The position numbers and the translations under genes were made by a program. A stretch of DNA of 64,000 nt from Staphylococcus roterodami. Its GTDB lineage: Bacteria > Bacillota > Bacilli > Staphylococcales > Staphylococcaceae. The notes below the pieces were generated by a model. The model had not been told where the DNA came from and made no database searches. It saw nothing but the letters and a program-made list of their open reading frames with translations. This document shows positions 43,389 to 52,800 of the stretch, one piece after another; positions within the stretch are counted from its first letter, which is position 1; every line of letters begins with the position of its first letter. The stretch covers positions 1,364,001 to 1,428,000 of the forward strand of contig CP092781.1 in the NCBI GenBank assembly GCA_022493055.1, in the 5' to 3' direction.

Positions 43389-44093
43389 ATGTATAATGAA
43401 TTATTAGGACTTGTTACATTTATTGTGACATTCATACTTATGGTATTAATGTATCGGTTTTTCGGGAAGCAAGGTTTAATTGCATGGGTTGCTATTGGCA
43501 CAATCATTGCCAACATTCAAGTAATTAAAACAGTAGAAATTTTTGGTATTTCTGCAACATTAGGAAATGTTATGTTCGCTTCAATTTATTTAGCAACTGA
43601 TATTTTAAACGATATTTATGGTCGAAGAGTTGCCAAAAGAGCAGTTGGGTTAGGTTTTTCGTCGACATTAATTATGATTATTGTTATGCAATTATCATTA
43701 CACTTTATTCCTGCACCAGAAGATATGGCACAAAAAGCATTACATGCAATATTTGATGTAGTTCCACGTATCGCTTTAGGTTCAATTGTGGCCTATATTA
43801 TTGGACAGCATATAGATGTATTTATTTTTTCATTAATCAAAAAGATTTTCAGTTCTGATCGAACGTTTTTCATTCGCGCATATGGTAGTACAATTTTAAG
43901 TTCAATTATTGATACTGCTTTATTTGTAGCAATTGCCTTCGTTGGTAGCTTACCTGGAACTGTTGTATTTGAAATTTTCATTACTACCTATGTATTGAAA
44001 CTGGCTTCAACTATTTTTAACGTACCATTTGGATATATTGCTAAATCGTTTTATCGAAAAGGTAAAATTGATAAGTTAGATCAAGGCTATTAA
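43389..44093 (+). CDS. Queuosine-precursor transporter (YhhQ/VUT family)
   Basis: The 234-residue membrane protein has about six hydrophobic segments and the family block YLATDILNDIYGRRVAKRAV near residues 73-92. YhhQ (QPTR) proteins import queuosine precursors such as preQ0, preQ1 or queuine. The preQ1-type switch directly upstream supports this. AGGAGG lies 10 bases before the ATG. Confidence 0.88.
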   Translation: MYNELLGLVTFIVTFILMVLMYRFFGKQGLIAWVAIGTIIANIQVIKTVEIFGISATLGNVMFASIYLATDILNDIYGRRVAKRAVGLGFSSTLIMIIVMQLSLHFIPAPEDMAQKALHAIFDVVPRIALGSIVAYIIGQHIDVFIFSLIKKIFSSDRTFFIRAYGSTILSSIIDTALFVAIAFVGSLPGTVVFEIFITTYVLKLASTIFNVPFGYIAKSFYRKGKIDKLDQGY

Positions 44094-44151
44094 AGCACTT
44101 ACTACATAAATAGAATTTGTTTTAATGCTGATATTTGAATAAAATTTTTAT

Positions 44152-44209
44152 CAAGATGATTTTTTAGGAAGGATATTACAGTACTACGTATTAGAAAATC
44201 ATCTTTGAC
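44152..44209 (+). repeat. Imperfect inverted repeat after the transporter gene
   Basis: TCAAGATGATTTTTT and GAAAATCATCTTTGA form an imperfect inverted repeat around TACTACGTATTA, a motif also found in the left part of both IS1182-type remnants. No ORF is present. Confidence 0.4.
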
Positions 44210-44223
44210 TCAGCGAGTATTTT

Positions 44224-44258
44224 AAACACGTGTTACTTATTTAAGTGATGCGTGTTTT
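44224..44258 (+). terminator. Terminator of the queuosine transporter gene
   Basis: The stem AAACACGTGTTACT/AGTGATGCGTGTTT, with one mismatched region, is followed by TTTTAATGG. Confidence 0.65.
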
Positions 44259-44335
44259 TTAATGGATTACCCAACGTATTTTGTATTACAGTAATAGTAA
44301 CTTTAACTAAGCACTGAATAGAAAGTAGGTTTATT

Positions 44336-44737
44336 ATGGCGAAAATAAATTTTGATGCTGCGACGAAAGGAAATCCAGGCATAAGTACATGTGCCATTGT
44401 AATCAAAGAAGATGATCAGCATTATATATATACACATGAGTTAGGCGAAATGGATAACCACACTGCAGAATGGGCTGCTTGTATTTATGCACTAGAACAT
44501 GCACGTGAATTAAATGTTCAAAACGCACTATTATATACTGACTCAAAGCTAATTGCAGATAGTATTGAAGCTGGATATGTGAAAAACGCAAAATTCAAAC
44601 CTTATTTTGATCAAATAGAAATATTTGAAAAAGATTTTGATTTATTATTTGTTAAATGGATACCGAGAGAACAAAACAAAGAAGCGAATCAACACGCTCA
44701 ACAGGCATTGTATAAATTAATTAAAAAGAACAAATAA
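44336..44737 (+). CDS. RNase H-like protein (EbsB homologue)
   Basis: The 133-residue RNase H fold protein has three of four catalytic acids: Asp7 in NFDAATKGNPG, Glu in HTAEWAA (about residue 43) and Asp in LYTDSKL (about 64). The fourth Asp of the usual ADELA motif is replaced: NKEANQHAQ. This group was long annotated as EbsB-like cell-wall enzyme. Activity on RNA/DNA hybrids is uncertain. Confidence 0.8.
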   Translation: MAKINFDAATKGNPGISTCAIVIKEDDQHYIYTHELGEMDNHTAEWAACIYALEHARELNVQNALLYTDSKLIADSIEAGYVKNAKFKPYFDQIEIFEKDFDLLFVKWIPREQNKEANQHAQQALYKLIKKNK

Positions 44738-44739
44738 AA

Positions 44740-44774
44740 GGAGCACCGACTGATATAATGTCAATCGGTGTTCC
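44740..44774. terminator. Bidirectional terminator between the RNase H-like gene and ebh
   Basis: GGAGCACCGACTGA pairs with TCAATCGGTGTTCC, followed by TCTTTTTAT on the plus strand and TTTTATTTG on the minus strand. It lies 21 bases after the ebh stop. Confidence 0.75.
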
Positions 44775-44795
44775 TCTTTTTATCGAAGAAACAAA

Positions 44796-45210
44796 TTATT
44801 TTTTATTTTTCTTAGATTTCTTTTTCTTCTTTTTAGCTGCTACCTTTTTAGAAGTATTTTTTGATGCTGACTTTTTGCCTTTGGATTGGTTATCTTTTTG
44901 ATTTTTCTTTTTAGCCAATAATAAAGGTACGTCCTCATCTTTAGATTCAATACTAGTTGTTGTTTCTAGATCTTCCTCTTTATCTTTGCGTCGTTTTGCG
45001 ATTAAGAGTGGTGAATGTTCGTTATCTTGCAACACTTTTTCTTCTGTGTTTTCATTTGTAACTTCCACATCTTCTTCATCTTCTTTTCTGCGACGTTTTG
45101 CAAATAAAAGTGGTAAGTGTTTAGTACCTTCTATCGAACCTTTCTTCTTGTCTTTGCTATTGTCTCTAATTTCTAGTTCTTCGTCTTCATCTTCTTTACG
45201 GCGACGTTTA
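44796..45210 (-). other. Ebh charged tail with repeated LLxAKRR motifs
   Basis: After the membrane helix the protein repeats hydrophobic-basic-acidic blocks: FFIAKRRRKEDEDEE, LLFAKRRRKEDEED, LLIAKRRKDKEED and LLLAKKKNQKD, and ends in about 35 residues mostly Lys. The tail should lie in the cytoplasm. Confidence 0.75.
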
Positions 45211-48200
45211 GCGATGAAGAACCAGAAGCTAGCTAATAAACCAGAAATACCTACGACACCTATTGCGTTTTTGATAACATTTCTAAATTTGTCTCCGAAA
45301 TGACGCATGTGTAGTGGATCAATTTCGTCATCGTCTTCATGTTTCTTTTTATGTCCAGTAGATGAATTGTTGAATGGATGATTCACTGCTTCATAACCAA
45401 TTCGTAAATTGCCATTAATATGACCATCAGAGTCTGTTGACTGCTTATTATGCTCAGTTGGTATTATTTGAACTGCTAAAATACGAGCAATACCTCTATT
45501 CAACGCATCTTCAATTTGTTGAGTTGAACGTGCATTATTAATATTTCTAATTGTATCAAGTACAATTTCGTTAATGCGATTTATTGCATTTTGTTTTTCA
45601 TCAGCTGTGCCAATTGCACTATTTCTAATACTATCAATTTTATCTGTAGATATATCTCTTACTCTTGAAATAGCTTGTTGTTTACGTTTAGCTAATTCAA
45701 CTGCAGTTGGATTTACTGCACTAATTTGAGCTTTAAAATGATTTAATTGTTGTGTAATATCCTCAATGTTTCGTGCACGTTGAATAGCTTGAATTGCTTG
45801 TTCTTTTAGTTGATTTAATTTAGCAATAGCTTCTTGCTTTTCTTTATTCGTTAAATCTGTACGTGCATTAATTTCATCAATTTTACGTTGAATATCATCT
45901 TCGATTGCTTTGATAGCATTTGCCTTAGCTTGATCAATTGTATACTGTTCTGGATTAAATTGTTCAATTTGGGCTTGGTCATGTTGCTGAATTTCTTCAA
46001 CTGAGTGAACATCAGTTGCATTGTTAATACGATCAATAGCTTGTTGTTTTAGCTTATTAACTTCTGCAATCGCTGCTTCTTTTTGTTCTGGTGTTAATGT
46101 TGCACTATTATTGATTTTATTAATCTTTTGTTGTGCTACATTTTCAATGGATTCAATTGCCTGATTTTTGACTACTGTCAATTCTTTTTCTATTACTTTT
46201 ACAGGAACATCAACAATCACTTTTGATCCATCAAGTAATATTACTTCGACTTTTGCCGTTAAACTATCAGAAATTGTTGCAGTTGATGGTGTATCAATAA
46301 CTTCTGCTTTAAGCTGATCAATTAAGTTTATGTGCGCTAAAATATCTTGTTCAGTAATGATGTCATCACGGTGTACGATTAGTTCACCATTAACAAGTAT
46401 TTGTTCAGGCGTCGCTTCAGAAATATCATTTACAGCAGGTTGTTCATCAACTTCCCATACATGCGTATTTCTAATGTCTTCTAAGCCTAAATTTAATCCT
46501 TGATTTAATTGACCTTTAGATTGTGCATTTTCAACATTTTGTAATGCTCGTTTTTCAGCTTCGTCAATTTCTTTAAGTGCTTTTGCTTTTTGTTCAGGTG
46601 TTAAATCAGGATTTGAATTGATTTGATCACGCTTAGCATTTGCTAATGCTTTAATTGCATTTTTCGCATCTTCTTTAGCTTTCACTAAATCTCTAATATC
46701 TTGTAATGCTTGTGCAAGACGTTCTTTTGCTTGTTCAATTTCTTCTTTAGTCATCGCATTGTTAATGTCGTTATGACCTTGTTGCAGTATTTGATTAATT
46801 CGATCTTTAAGCGCTTGTTTTTCCTTATCTGTTAGATTTGGATTTCGATCAATTTCATCAATTAATGCTTGAACTCGGTTATCAACATCTTGTTTCGCAT
46901 CTTCTTTAGCTTTCACTAAATCTTTAATGTCTTGTAATGCTTGTGCAAGGCGTTCTTTTGCTTGTTCAATTTCTTCTTTAGTCATCGCATTATTAATGTC
47001 GTTATGACCTTGTTGCAGTATTTGATTGATTCGATCTTTAAGTGCTTGTTTTTCCTTGTCTGTTAGATTTGGATTTCGATCAATTTCATCAATTAATGCT
47101 TGAACTCGGTTATCAACATCTTTGTTTGCATCAATTTTAGCTTTCGGTATTTCATTTGCGTGAACTTGTTCAATCGCTTGATTGCCAGAAGTTTGAACTT
47201 CCGTTACAGCTTGATTACTTGTTGCTTTATTAATGTTGTTAATGATGCTGTTTGCCAGTTCTTCTGCTTTATTTTTCGCAATAAGTTTGTCTTGATCCGT
47301 CGCATTTGATGCTTCGATTTCTTTCAATTTATCTGCTAATGCTTGATTAATCGATTGAATTGCTTCGTCTTTAGCTTCCTGCAAACGTTGCTCGCCGTTA
47401 AGATTTTGGATTGCATCGTTTACTGCTTGGATTGCACCATTAATGTCATTCACATTTGTGCTATCACTATTAAGCAATGTATTTGCTAAACGTTTTGCAT
47501 CATCAAAGTTTGATTTAGCATTGTCGTCAGCGTTTTGGTAATTTACAGATTGTTCTGCAGTTGGAATTTCATTTTCAACTAACTGTTTCAATGTTTCCAT
47601 TGCATCATTTAAGTCAATTTGATCATTAACAATATCTGTTATACCTACTACAGTATCAGCATTGTTAATTGCTTGATGTGCAAGATCTTGTTGTTGTTGA
47701 TTTAAGCCATTTAATGTATCAACAAATGCATTTGCTTTTTCTTTAGCATTTGAAAGATTTTGATCTCCATTTAATGCATTTTGAGCATCGATAATATTTT
47801 GTTTCAATTGAGCTGCTTCAGCTTTTGCAATTGCACTACCTTGTACTTTATCTAACTCATTTGCTGCATTCGCAATTGCATTATCATAATTTGCTTTCAA
47901 ATTATCATCTGCATTGATGTAATTTGTGCTACCGATAATATCTACATGATGTTCATCAATATATTGTTGAACTGCGCCCATTGCACTATCTAATTGAACA
48001 GCTCTATTAATTGCTCGAGACGCTTTATTTAGCGTTTCAGCATTATTAATTTGTTGCGTCGCTAATTGTCTTTGCGCATTGTTTAGGTGTGTTAATTCAC
48101 CTAGTTTTTGTAATGCTTCTGACTTACGGTTATTTAGTCTTTCTTCACCATTTAATGCTTCCTTAGCTGCAGTTACTGCATCATTTAATTTAATAACTTG

Positions 48201-49817
48201 TTCTGCAGTTAAGTTTTGACCTGTCGTTTTATCAAGTGCTTGTTTCGCATTTTCAACCGCTTCATCATATTCTCTTTTAACTTGTGTATCAGCATTGACA
48301 TAGTTCGTACTACCTTTAGTACGTCCTTCATTGCCAGTAATTTCTTGAGACAATTGATTCATTGCATGATTTAGAGCCTTAGCTTCATCTACAATTTGTT
48401 GGATTTGATTTAAGTCGTTTGATTGATCAATACGACCTTTAAATCCATCTTGTTGTGCATTGTTTAATGCATTTAATTGATCTATATCATGTTTACCATT
48501 TGATTTAGCAAGTTCAACACGTTCATCACCATTTAATGCTTGTTTTGCATTTAAGATGTTTTGAAGCGCTTGATCTACTTGTTGCTTATTCGCATTTTGT
48601 TTTAATACATTTTCAGCATCAGCAATCGCTTGTTTATAAGCCTTTTGCTTATCTAATTCTGCTTGCGTGTAATCAACTGTTTGTTCAACATTTGTATGAT
48701 CATTAACAGCTTGTTGTAATTGATCCATAGATTGGTTCAATTGCGTTGCTTGATCTACTAATTCAGCGATTGGTTGAAGTTGCGTCGCTTGATCAATGTT
48801 TTGTTTAGCAGTTGCGATTTGATCAGCATTTAAATGTGTTAATTGGTCAATATTTTGTTTCGCTTGTGTTTTAGCTTCAGCGACTCTCTCATTACCATTT
48901 AACTCATTTTCTTTTTCTTGAAGCTTAGTTAACGCCTGTTCTACAGCATCTTTATTTGCATTTGAACCATTAGTAGGGTCTGTAATGCTTTGTGCAGCTT
49001 GTAACGCTTGATCCACTGCTTCTTTTTTATCCGTTGATGCTTCAGTGTAATTTGGTTGAGCCTTATCTGTGTTAACTTGATCAACTTTATTCTTTAATGC
49101 TTCCATCGCATGGTCAAGTTCAGTAGCCGTTTGAACATGTTGTGCAACCTCTGTTCTTGTAGGCGCTGCATTAATTGCATCAGTTAATGCTTGTTGTTGT
49201 GCATGATTTAAGTTTGGTAATGCATTAACAGTCGTTACTGCTTGTTGTTGATCACGAGCAAGTTTTTGATCACCATGTAGATTATCTTTTGCAGTTGTTA
49301 CTGCTTGTGTTAATTGTTCTACTTGTGATTTGTCGAGTGTTGGATTACCTGTTTGGTTAATTAAATCTTTTGCATTTTGAACTGCTGCTTGGTAAGCATC
49401 TTTTTGTGGTTTATCTTCATTGATAAACTTGCTACCTGATTCAGTTTGTTGTTGATCTTGAATACTATTACGTAATGCTTGCATTGCTTGATCAAGTGCT
49501 TGTGCTTCAGTTAATTTTTGTGCTACTTCGCCACGAGTTGCTGCATTGTTGATTTGATTTTCTAATGCTTGACGTTGTGGTGTATTCAAGTTAGATAAGT
49601 TATTTAACGTTTCTGTTGCACGTTGCTTATCTTGAGCTAGTTTTTGATCACCATGTAAATTGTTTTTAGCATCATTCACTGCCTGTGTCGCTTGATCAAT
49701 GATTGATTTAACTAATGTAGGATCAGTTGTTTTGTTAATCAAATCTTTCGCGTGTTGTACCGCTTGTGTATAAGCATCTTTTTGCGCTTGATCTTCATTA
49801 ATAAATTTACTACTTGC
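44796..49817 (-). CDS. ebh: Ebh C-terminal part with membrane anchor, cut off by a stop codon
   Basis: This is the last 1,670 or so codons of the giant surface protein Ebh, in the same frame as the segment at 49818-64000 and separated from it only by a TAA. It continues with FIVAR/GA-type 126-residue repeats (to about 47400), then DUF1542-type helical repeats, a beta-rich insert (46190-46450), further helical repeats, a transmembrane helix (about 45211-45275; AIGVVGISGLLASFWFFIA) and a lysine-rich tail. No start with a ribosome binding site was found; the first possible one is a TTG at 49742 inside a repeat. It is probably not made unless the stop is read through. Confidence 0.85.
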   Translation of the reverse strand, partial: ASSKFINEDQAQKDAYTQAVQHAKDLINKTTDPTLVKSIIDQATQAVNDAKNNLHGDQKLAQDKQRATETLNNLSNLNTPQRQALENQINNAATRGEVAQKLTEAQALDQAMQALRNSIQDQQQTESGSKFINEDKPQKDAYQAAVQNAKDLINQTGNPTLDKSQVEQLTQAVTTAKDNLHGDQKLARDQQQAVTTVNALPNLNHAQQQALTDAINAAPTRTEVAQHVQTATELDHAMEALKNKVDQVNTDKAQPNYTEASTDKKEAVDQALQAAQSITDPTNGSNANKDAVEQALTKLQEKENELNGNERVAEAKTQAKQNIDQLTHLNADQIATAKQNIDQATQLQPIAELVDQATQLNQSMDQLQQAVNDHTNVEQTVDYTQAELDKQKAYKQAIADAENVLKQNANKQQVDQALQNILNAKQALNGDERVELAKSNGKHDIDQLNALNNAQQDGFKGRIDQSNDLNQIQQIVDEAKALNHAMNQLSQEITGNEGRTKGSTNYVNADTQVKREYDEAVENAKQALDKTTGQNLTAEQVIKLNDAVTAAKEALNGEERLNNRKSEALQKLGELTHLNNAQRQLATQQINNAETLNKASRAINRAVQLDSAMGAVQQYIDEHHVDIIGSTNYINADDNLKANYDNAIANAANELDKVQGSAIAKAEAAQLKQNIIDAQNALNGDQNLSNAKEKANAFVDTLNGLNQQQQDLAHQAINNADTVVGITDIVNDQIDLNDAMETLKQLVENEIPTAEQSVNYQNADDNAKSNFDDAKRLANTLLNSDSTNVNDINGAIQAVNDAIQNLNGEQRLQEAKDEAIQSINQALADKLKEIEASNATDQDKLIAKNKAEELANSIINNINKATSNQAVTEVQTSGNQAIEQVHANEIPKAKIDANKDVDNRVQALIDEIDRNPNLTDKEKQALKDRINQILQQGHNDINNAMTKEEIEQAKERLAQALQDIKDLVKAKEDAKQDVDNRVQALIDEIDRNPNLTDKEKQALKDRINQILQQGHNDINNAMTKEEIEQAKERLAQALQDIRDLVKAKEDAKNAIKALANAKRDQINSNPDLTPEQKAKALKEIDEAEKRALQNVENAQSKGQLNQGLNLGLEDIRNTHVWEVDEQPAVNDISEATPEQILVNGELIVHRDDIITEQDILAHINLIDQLKAEVIDTPSTATISDSLTAKVEVILLDGSKVIVDVPVKVIEKELTVVKNQAIESIENVAQQKINKINNSATLTPEQKEAAIAEVNKLKQQAIDRINNATDVHSVEEIQQHDQAQIEQFNPEQYTIDQAKANAIKAIEDDIQRKIDEINARTDLTNKEKQEAIAKLNQLKEQAIQAIQRARNIEDITQQLNHFKAQISAVNPTAVELAKRKQQAISRVRDISTDKIDSIRNSAIGTADEKQNAINRINEIVLDTIRNINNARSTQQIEDALNRGIARILAVQIIPTEHNKQSTDSDGHINGNLRIGYEAVNHPFNNSSTGHKKKHEDDDEIDPLHMRHFGDKFRNVIKNAIGVVGISGLLASFWFFIAKRRRKEDEDEELEIRDNSKDKKKGSIEGTKHLPLLFAKRRRKEDEEDVEVTNENTEEKVLQDNEHSPLLIAKRRKDKEEDLETTTSIESKDEDVPLLLAKKKNQKDNQSKGKKSASKNTSKKVAAKKKKKKSKKNKK
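46670..47131 (-). repeat. Near-identical 231-bp tandem duplication in ebh
   Basis: Two consecutive 231-base units (46670-46900 and 46901-47131) encode 77 residues each, starting KAKEDAK or DANKD and including DVDNRVQALIDEIDRNPNL. They differ at only a few bases, whereas neighbouring repeats are well diverged. This is a recent duplication. Confidence 0.85.
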
Positions 49818-52800
49818 TTATGTTTGTGGTTGATCTTTAATACTTTCTTTTAATGCTTTCATTGCTTCGTTTAATGCTTGCGCTTGTGCAATAATTTCAG
49901 CCACTTTATCACGAGTTGTTGCATTATTAATTTGATTTTCTAGCGCTTGTTGTTGTGCTGGTGTTAATTGATCTAAATGATTTAATGAATTTCCAGCTGT
50001 TTGCTTATCTTGGGCTAATCGTTCAACACCGTCTAATGCATTTTTAGATGATGTTACTGCTTGAGTCGCACTTGATACATTACCTTTATTGATAGTTGGA
50101 TTATTTAATCCTGCAATGATAGATTCAGCATTTTGAACTGCTTCATCATACGCTTGTTTTTTATTCGGTTCTGCATTGACATAGGCACTGCTCGCATGTG
50201 TTGCATCTTTGTCTACAATGCTTTGTTGTAATGCGTCCATAAGTTGATCCAATGCTTGTGCTTCAGTCAAATCATGGTTAACGGCTGTTCTAGTTGTTTC
50301 ACTATCAATTAACGTATCTTCCATATGTTTTTGAGCATTGTTTAGATGCGTTAATTGACTAACCGTTTGCTTAGCATGATCTTTATCGTTTTGTAATTTC
50401 ACATCACCATGTAATGCTGCTTTCGTCGTATTCACAGTTGTAGCTGCTTGATTAATCGCATTATTATCTAATGTTGCAGTTTGTTCATTGATAATATTAT
50501 TTGCGGCTTGAACAGCTTGATCATAGTTTTGTTGCTCTGGTTGATCTTCATTGATATAAATGCTATTTGCTTTAGTTGCTGCGTTATCTTGAATACTTTC
50601 TCTTAAGCCATGCATTGCTTGGTTAAGCGTATTCGCATTTTGTTCAATTTGATGAACTGCAGTCACTAATGTTGCAGCTGTCACTTGGTCTTTTAATGCT
50701 GTTTTTTGAGGATCATTTAAGCTTGTTAGAGCATCAATTGCTTGCGTCGCATTTGTTTTAGCCACTTGTAAATTATGATCTCCATTTAACGCTTGAAGTG
50801 TTGTTTGAACTTTATTAATAGCTTGTTCCACTTCTGTTTGGTTAGCATTTTGACCAGTTTGTTTATTAATCATTGCTTCTGCTTCATTTACCGCAGTATT
50901 ATAAGCAGTTTGTTTATCAGTATCTGCATTGACATAGTTACCACGTTGTTCTACTGCTTGATGATCTGCAATCGCATTGATTAAGTTACCCATTGCTGTA
51001 TTTAAAGATTCTGCTGTTTGCTTATGACCATTAACTGCAGCAATATCAGATGATTGCGTAATTTGTGATTGTAACTGTTGCTTTTGCGCATTATTCAAAT
51101 GATCTAATTGGTCAAGTCTATTGTTCGCTTGTTGCTTAGCTGCTACAAGGTTTTCATCACCATCTAATGCAACTTTTGCATTATTCACTTGATTTGTTGC
51201 GTTATTAACATCATCTGGATTCATCGTAGGTGATGTTGTTTGGTTAATGATATTATTAGCAGCTGTTACAGCTTGGCTATAATCATTTTGTCTTTGCGCA
51301 GTTGCATCATGATAATCTTCAGACGCTAATGTCGCTTGATTATCCGCAATACTATTTCTTAATAATTCCATTGCATGATCTAACGCTTGCGCTTTTTGAT
51401 TAATTGTAGTGACATCTGTAACAAGTGGCGCTTGAGTAATTTGACTTTCAAATGATTGTTTTTGTGCATCATTTAAGTGTGTTAAATTCGCCAATTGTTG
51501 TTTTGCTTGTTGTTTTGCATTTGCCAAATTGTCATTACCATTTAATGCTTGTTTCGCTGCGTTCACTTCATTAGTGATGCTTTCAACTTGTGCTTGTACT
51601 TCATTAGTACCGCTTTGTTTATTAAGTAATGCTTCAGCTTTTGCTACTGCCTGTTTATAAGCATTTTGTTTGTCAGGATCTGCATTTAAGTAATTACCAT
51701 CCGCTAATGTTTGAGTCTTATCATTAATAGCTTGTAATAATTGATCCATTGCTTGATCTAGGCTCGTTGCTGTTTGTTTAACTTGAGTTACTGTCGCAAT
51801 TTCAGGTGATTGATCGATTTGACCGTTCAATGCTTGTTTTTGTGCATCGTTTAAATGCGTCATTGCATTAACAGCATCTTTAGCATTTTGCTTTTCAGTT
51901 GCTAATTTAGCATCACCGTTTAAACCATTTTTAGCATCAGTCACTTGAGTTAATGCACGTGTTATATCATCTGGGTTAAGCGTTGGATTTGTCGTTTGAT
52001 TGATAATACCTTCCGCTTGAGACACTGCATTTGTATATGCCGTTTGTTTATCGGCATCAGCATCGTGGTAGTTCTCACTTGCTTTGACAGTATCTTTGTT
52101 TGCAATACCTTGTTTCAAGTTACCCATTGCTGTATTCACATTTTGTGCATTTTGTTTTGTTTGTTCAACTGTAGATAACGCTTGTGCTTGGTTGATTTGG
52201 TTGCTTAATGCATCACGTTGTGGTTGATTTAAGTCACGTAACGTATCAAGATTTGCTAAAGCTTCTTGTTTCGCTTGTGCTAATTTTTCATCACCGTTTA
52301 ATGCATCTTTCGCTTGATTCATAGTTGTAACTGCTTGTGTTACTGTATCAGGCGTCAATACAGGTGTTGGAGTGCCGTTTGCGATTTGTTGAGCTTGGTT
52401 AGCTGCATTGTTATATTCTTGTTGTTTGTCTTGATCCGCTTGTGTAAAGTCAACTGATTGTGGTACTTGACTGTTCGCTTGAATTTGTTGTTTCAACGTA
52501 CCCATTGCATTATTTAATGCATCTGCATTTTGCTTAATAGCATTAACACCTGTAACAAGTTCTGCATGTGTCACTTGATCTTTTAATGCTGCTTTTTGTG
52601 GTTGATTTAAGTTTGGCAAGTTATCAATTGCTGTATTCGTATTGTCTTTAGCAACTTGTAAGTTGTGGTTACCGTTTAAATCACCCTTAGCTTGAGTCAC
52701 TTGTTGTAACGCTTGAGCCACTTGTTGTGGATCCACGTTTGCATTTGGTGTACCGCTAATGATTTGTTCAGCATGTGCTACCGCATTGTTATATGCATTT

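Noticed and set aside
49742..49744. TTG as start of an independent 1,648-residue protein
   Set aside because: It lies inside a repeat, has no ribosome binding site, and the frame continues upstream to the TAA at 49818; it is the downstream part of a broken ebh.
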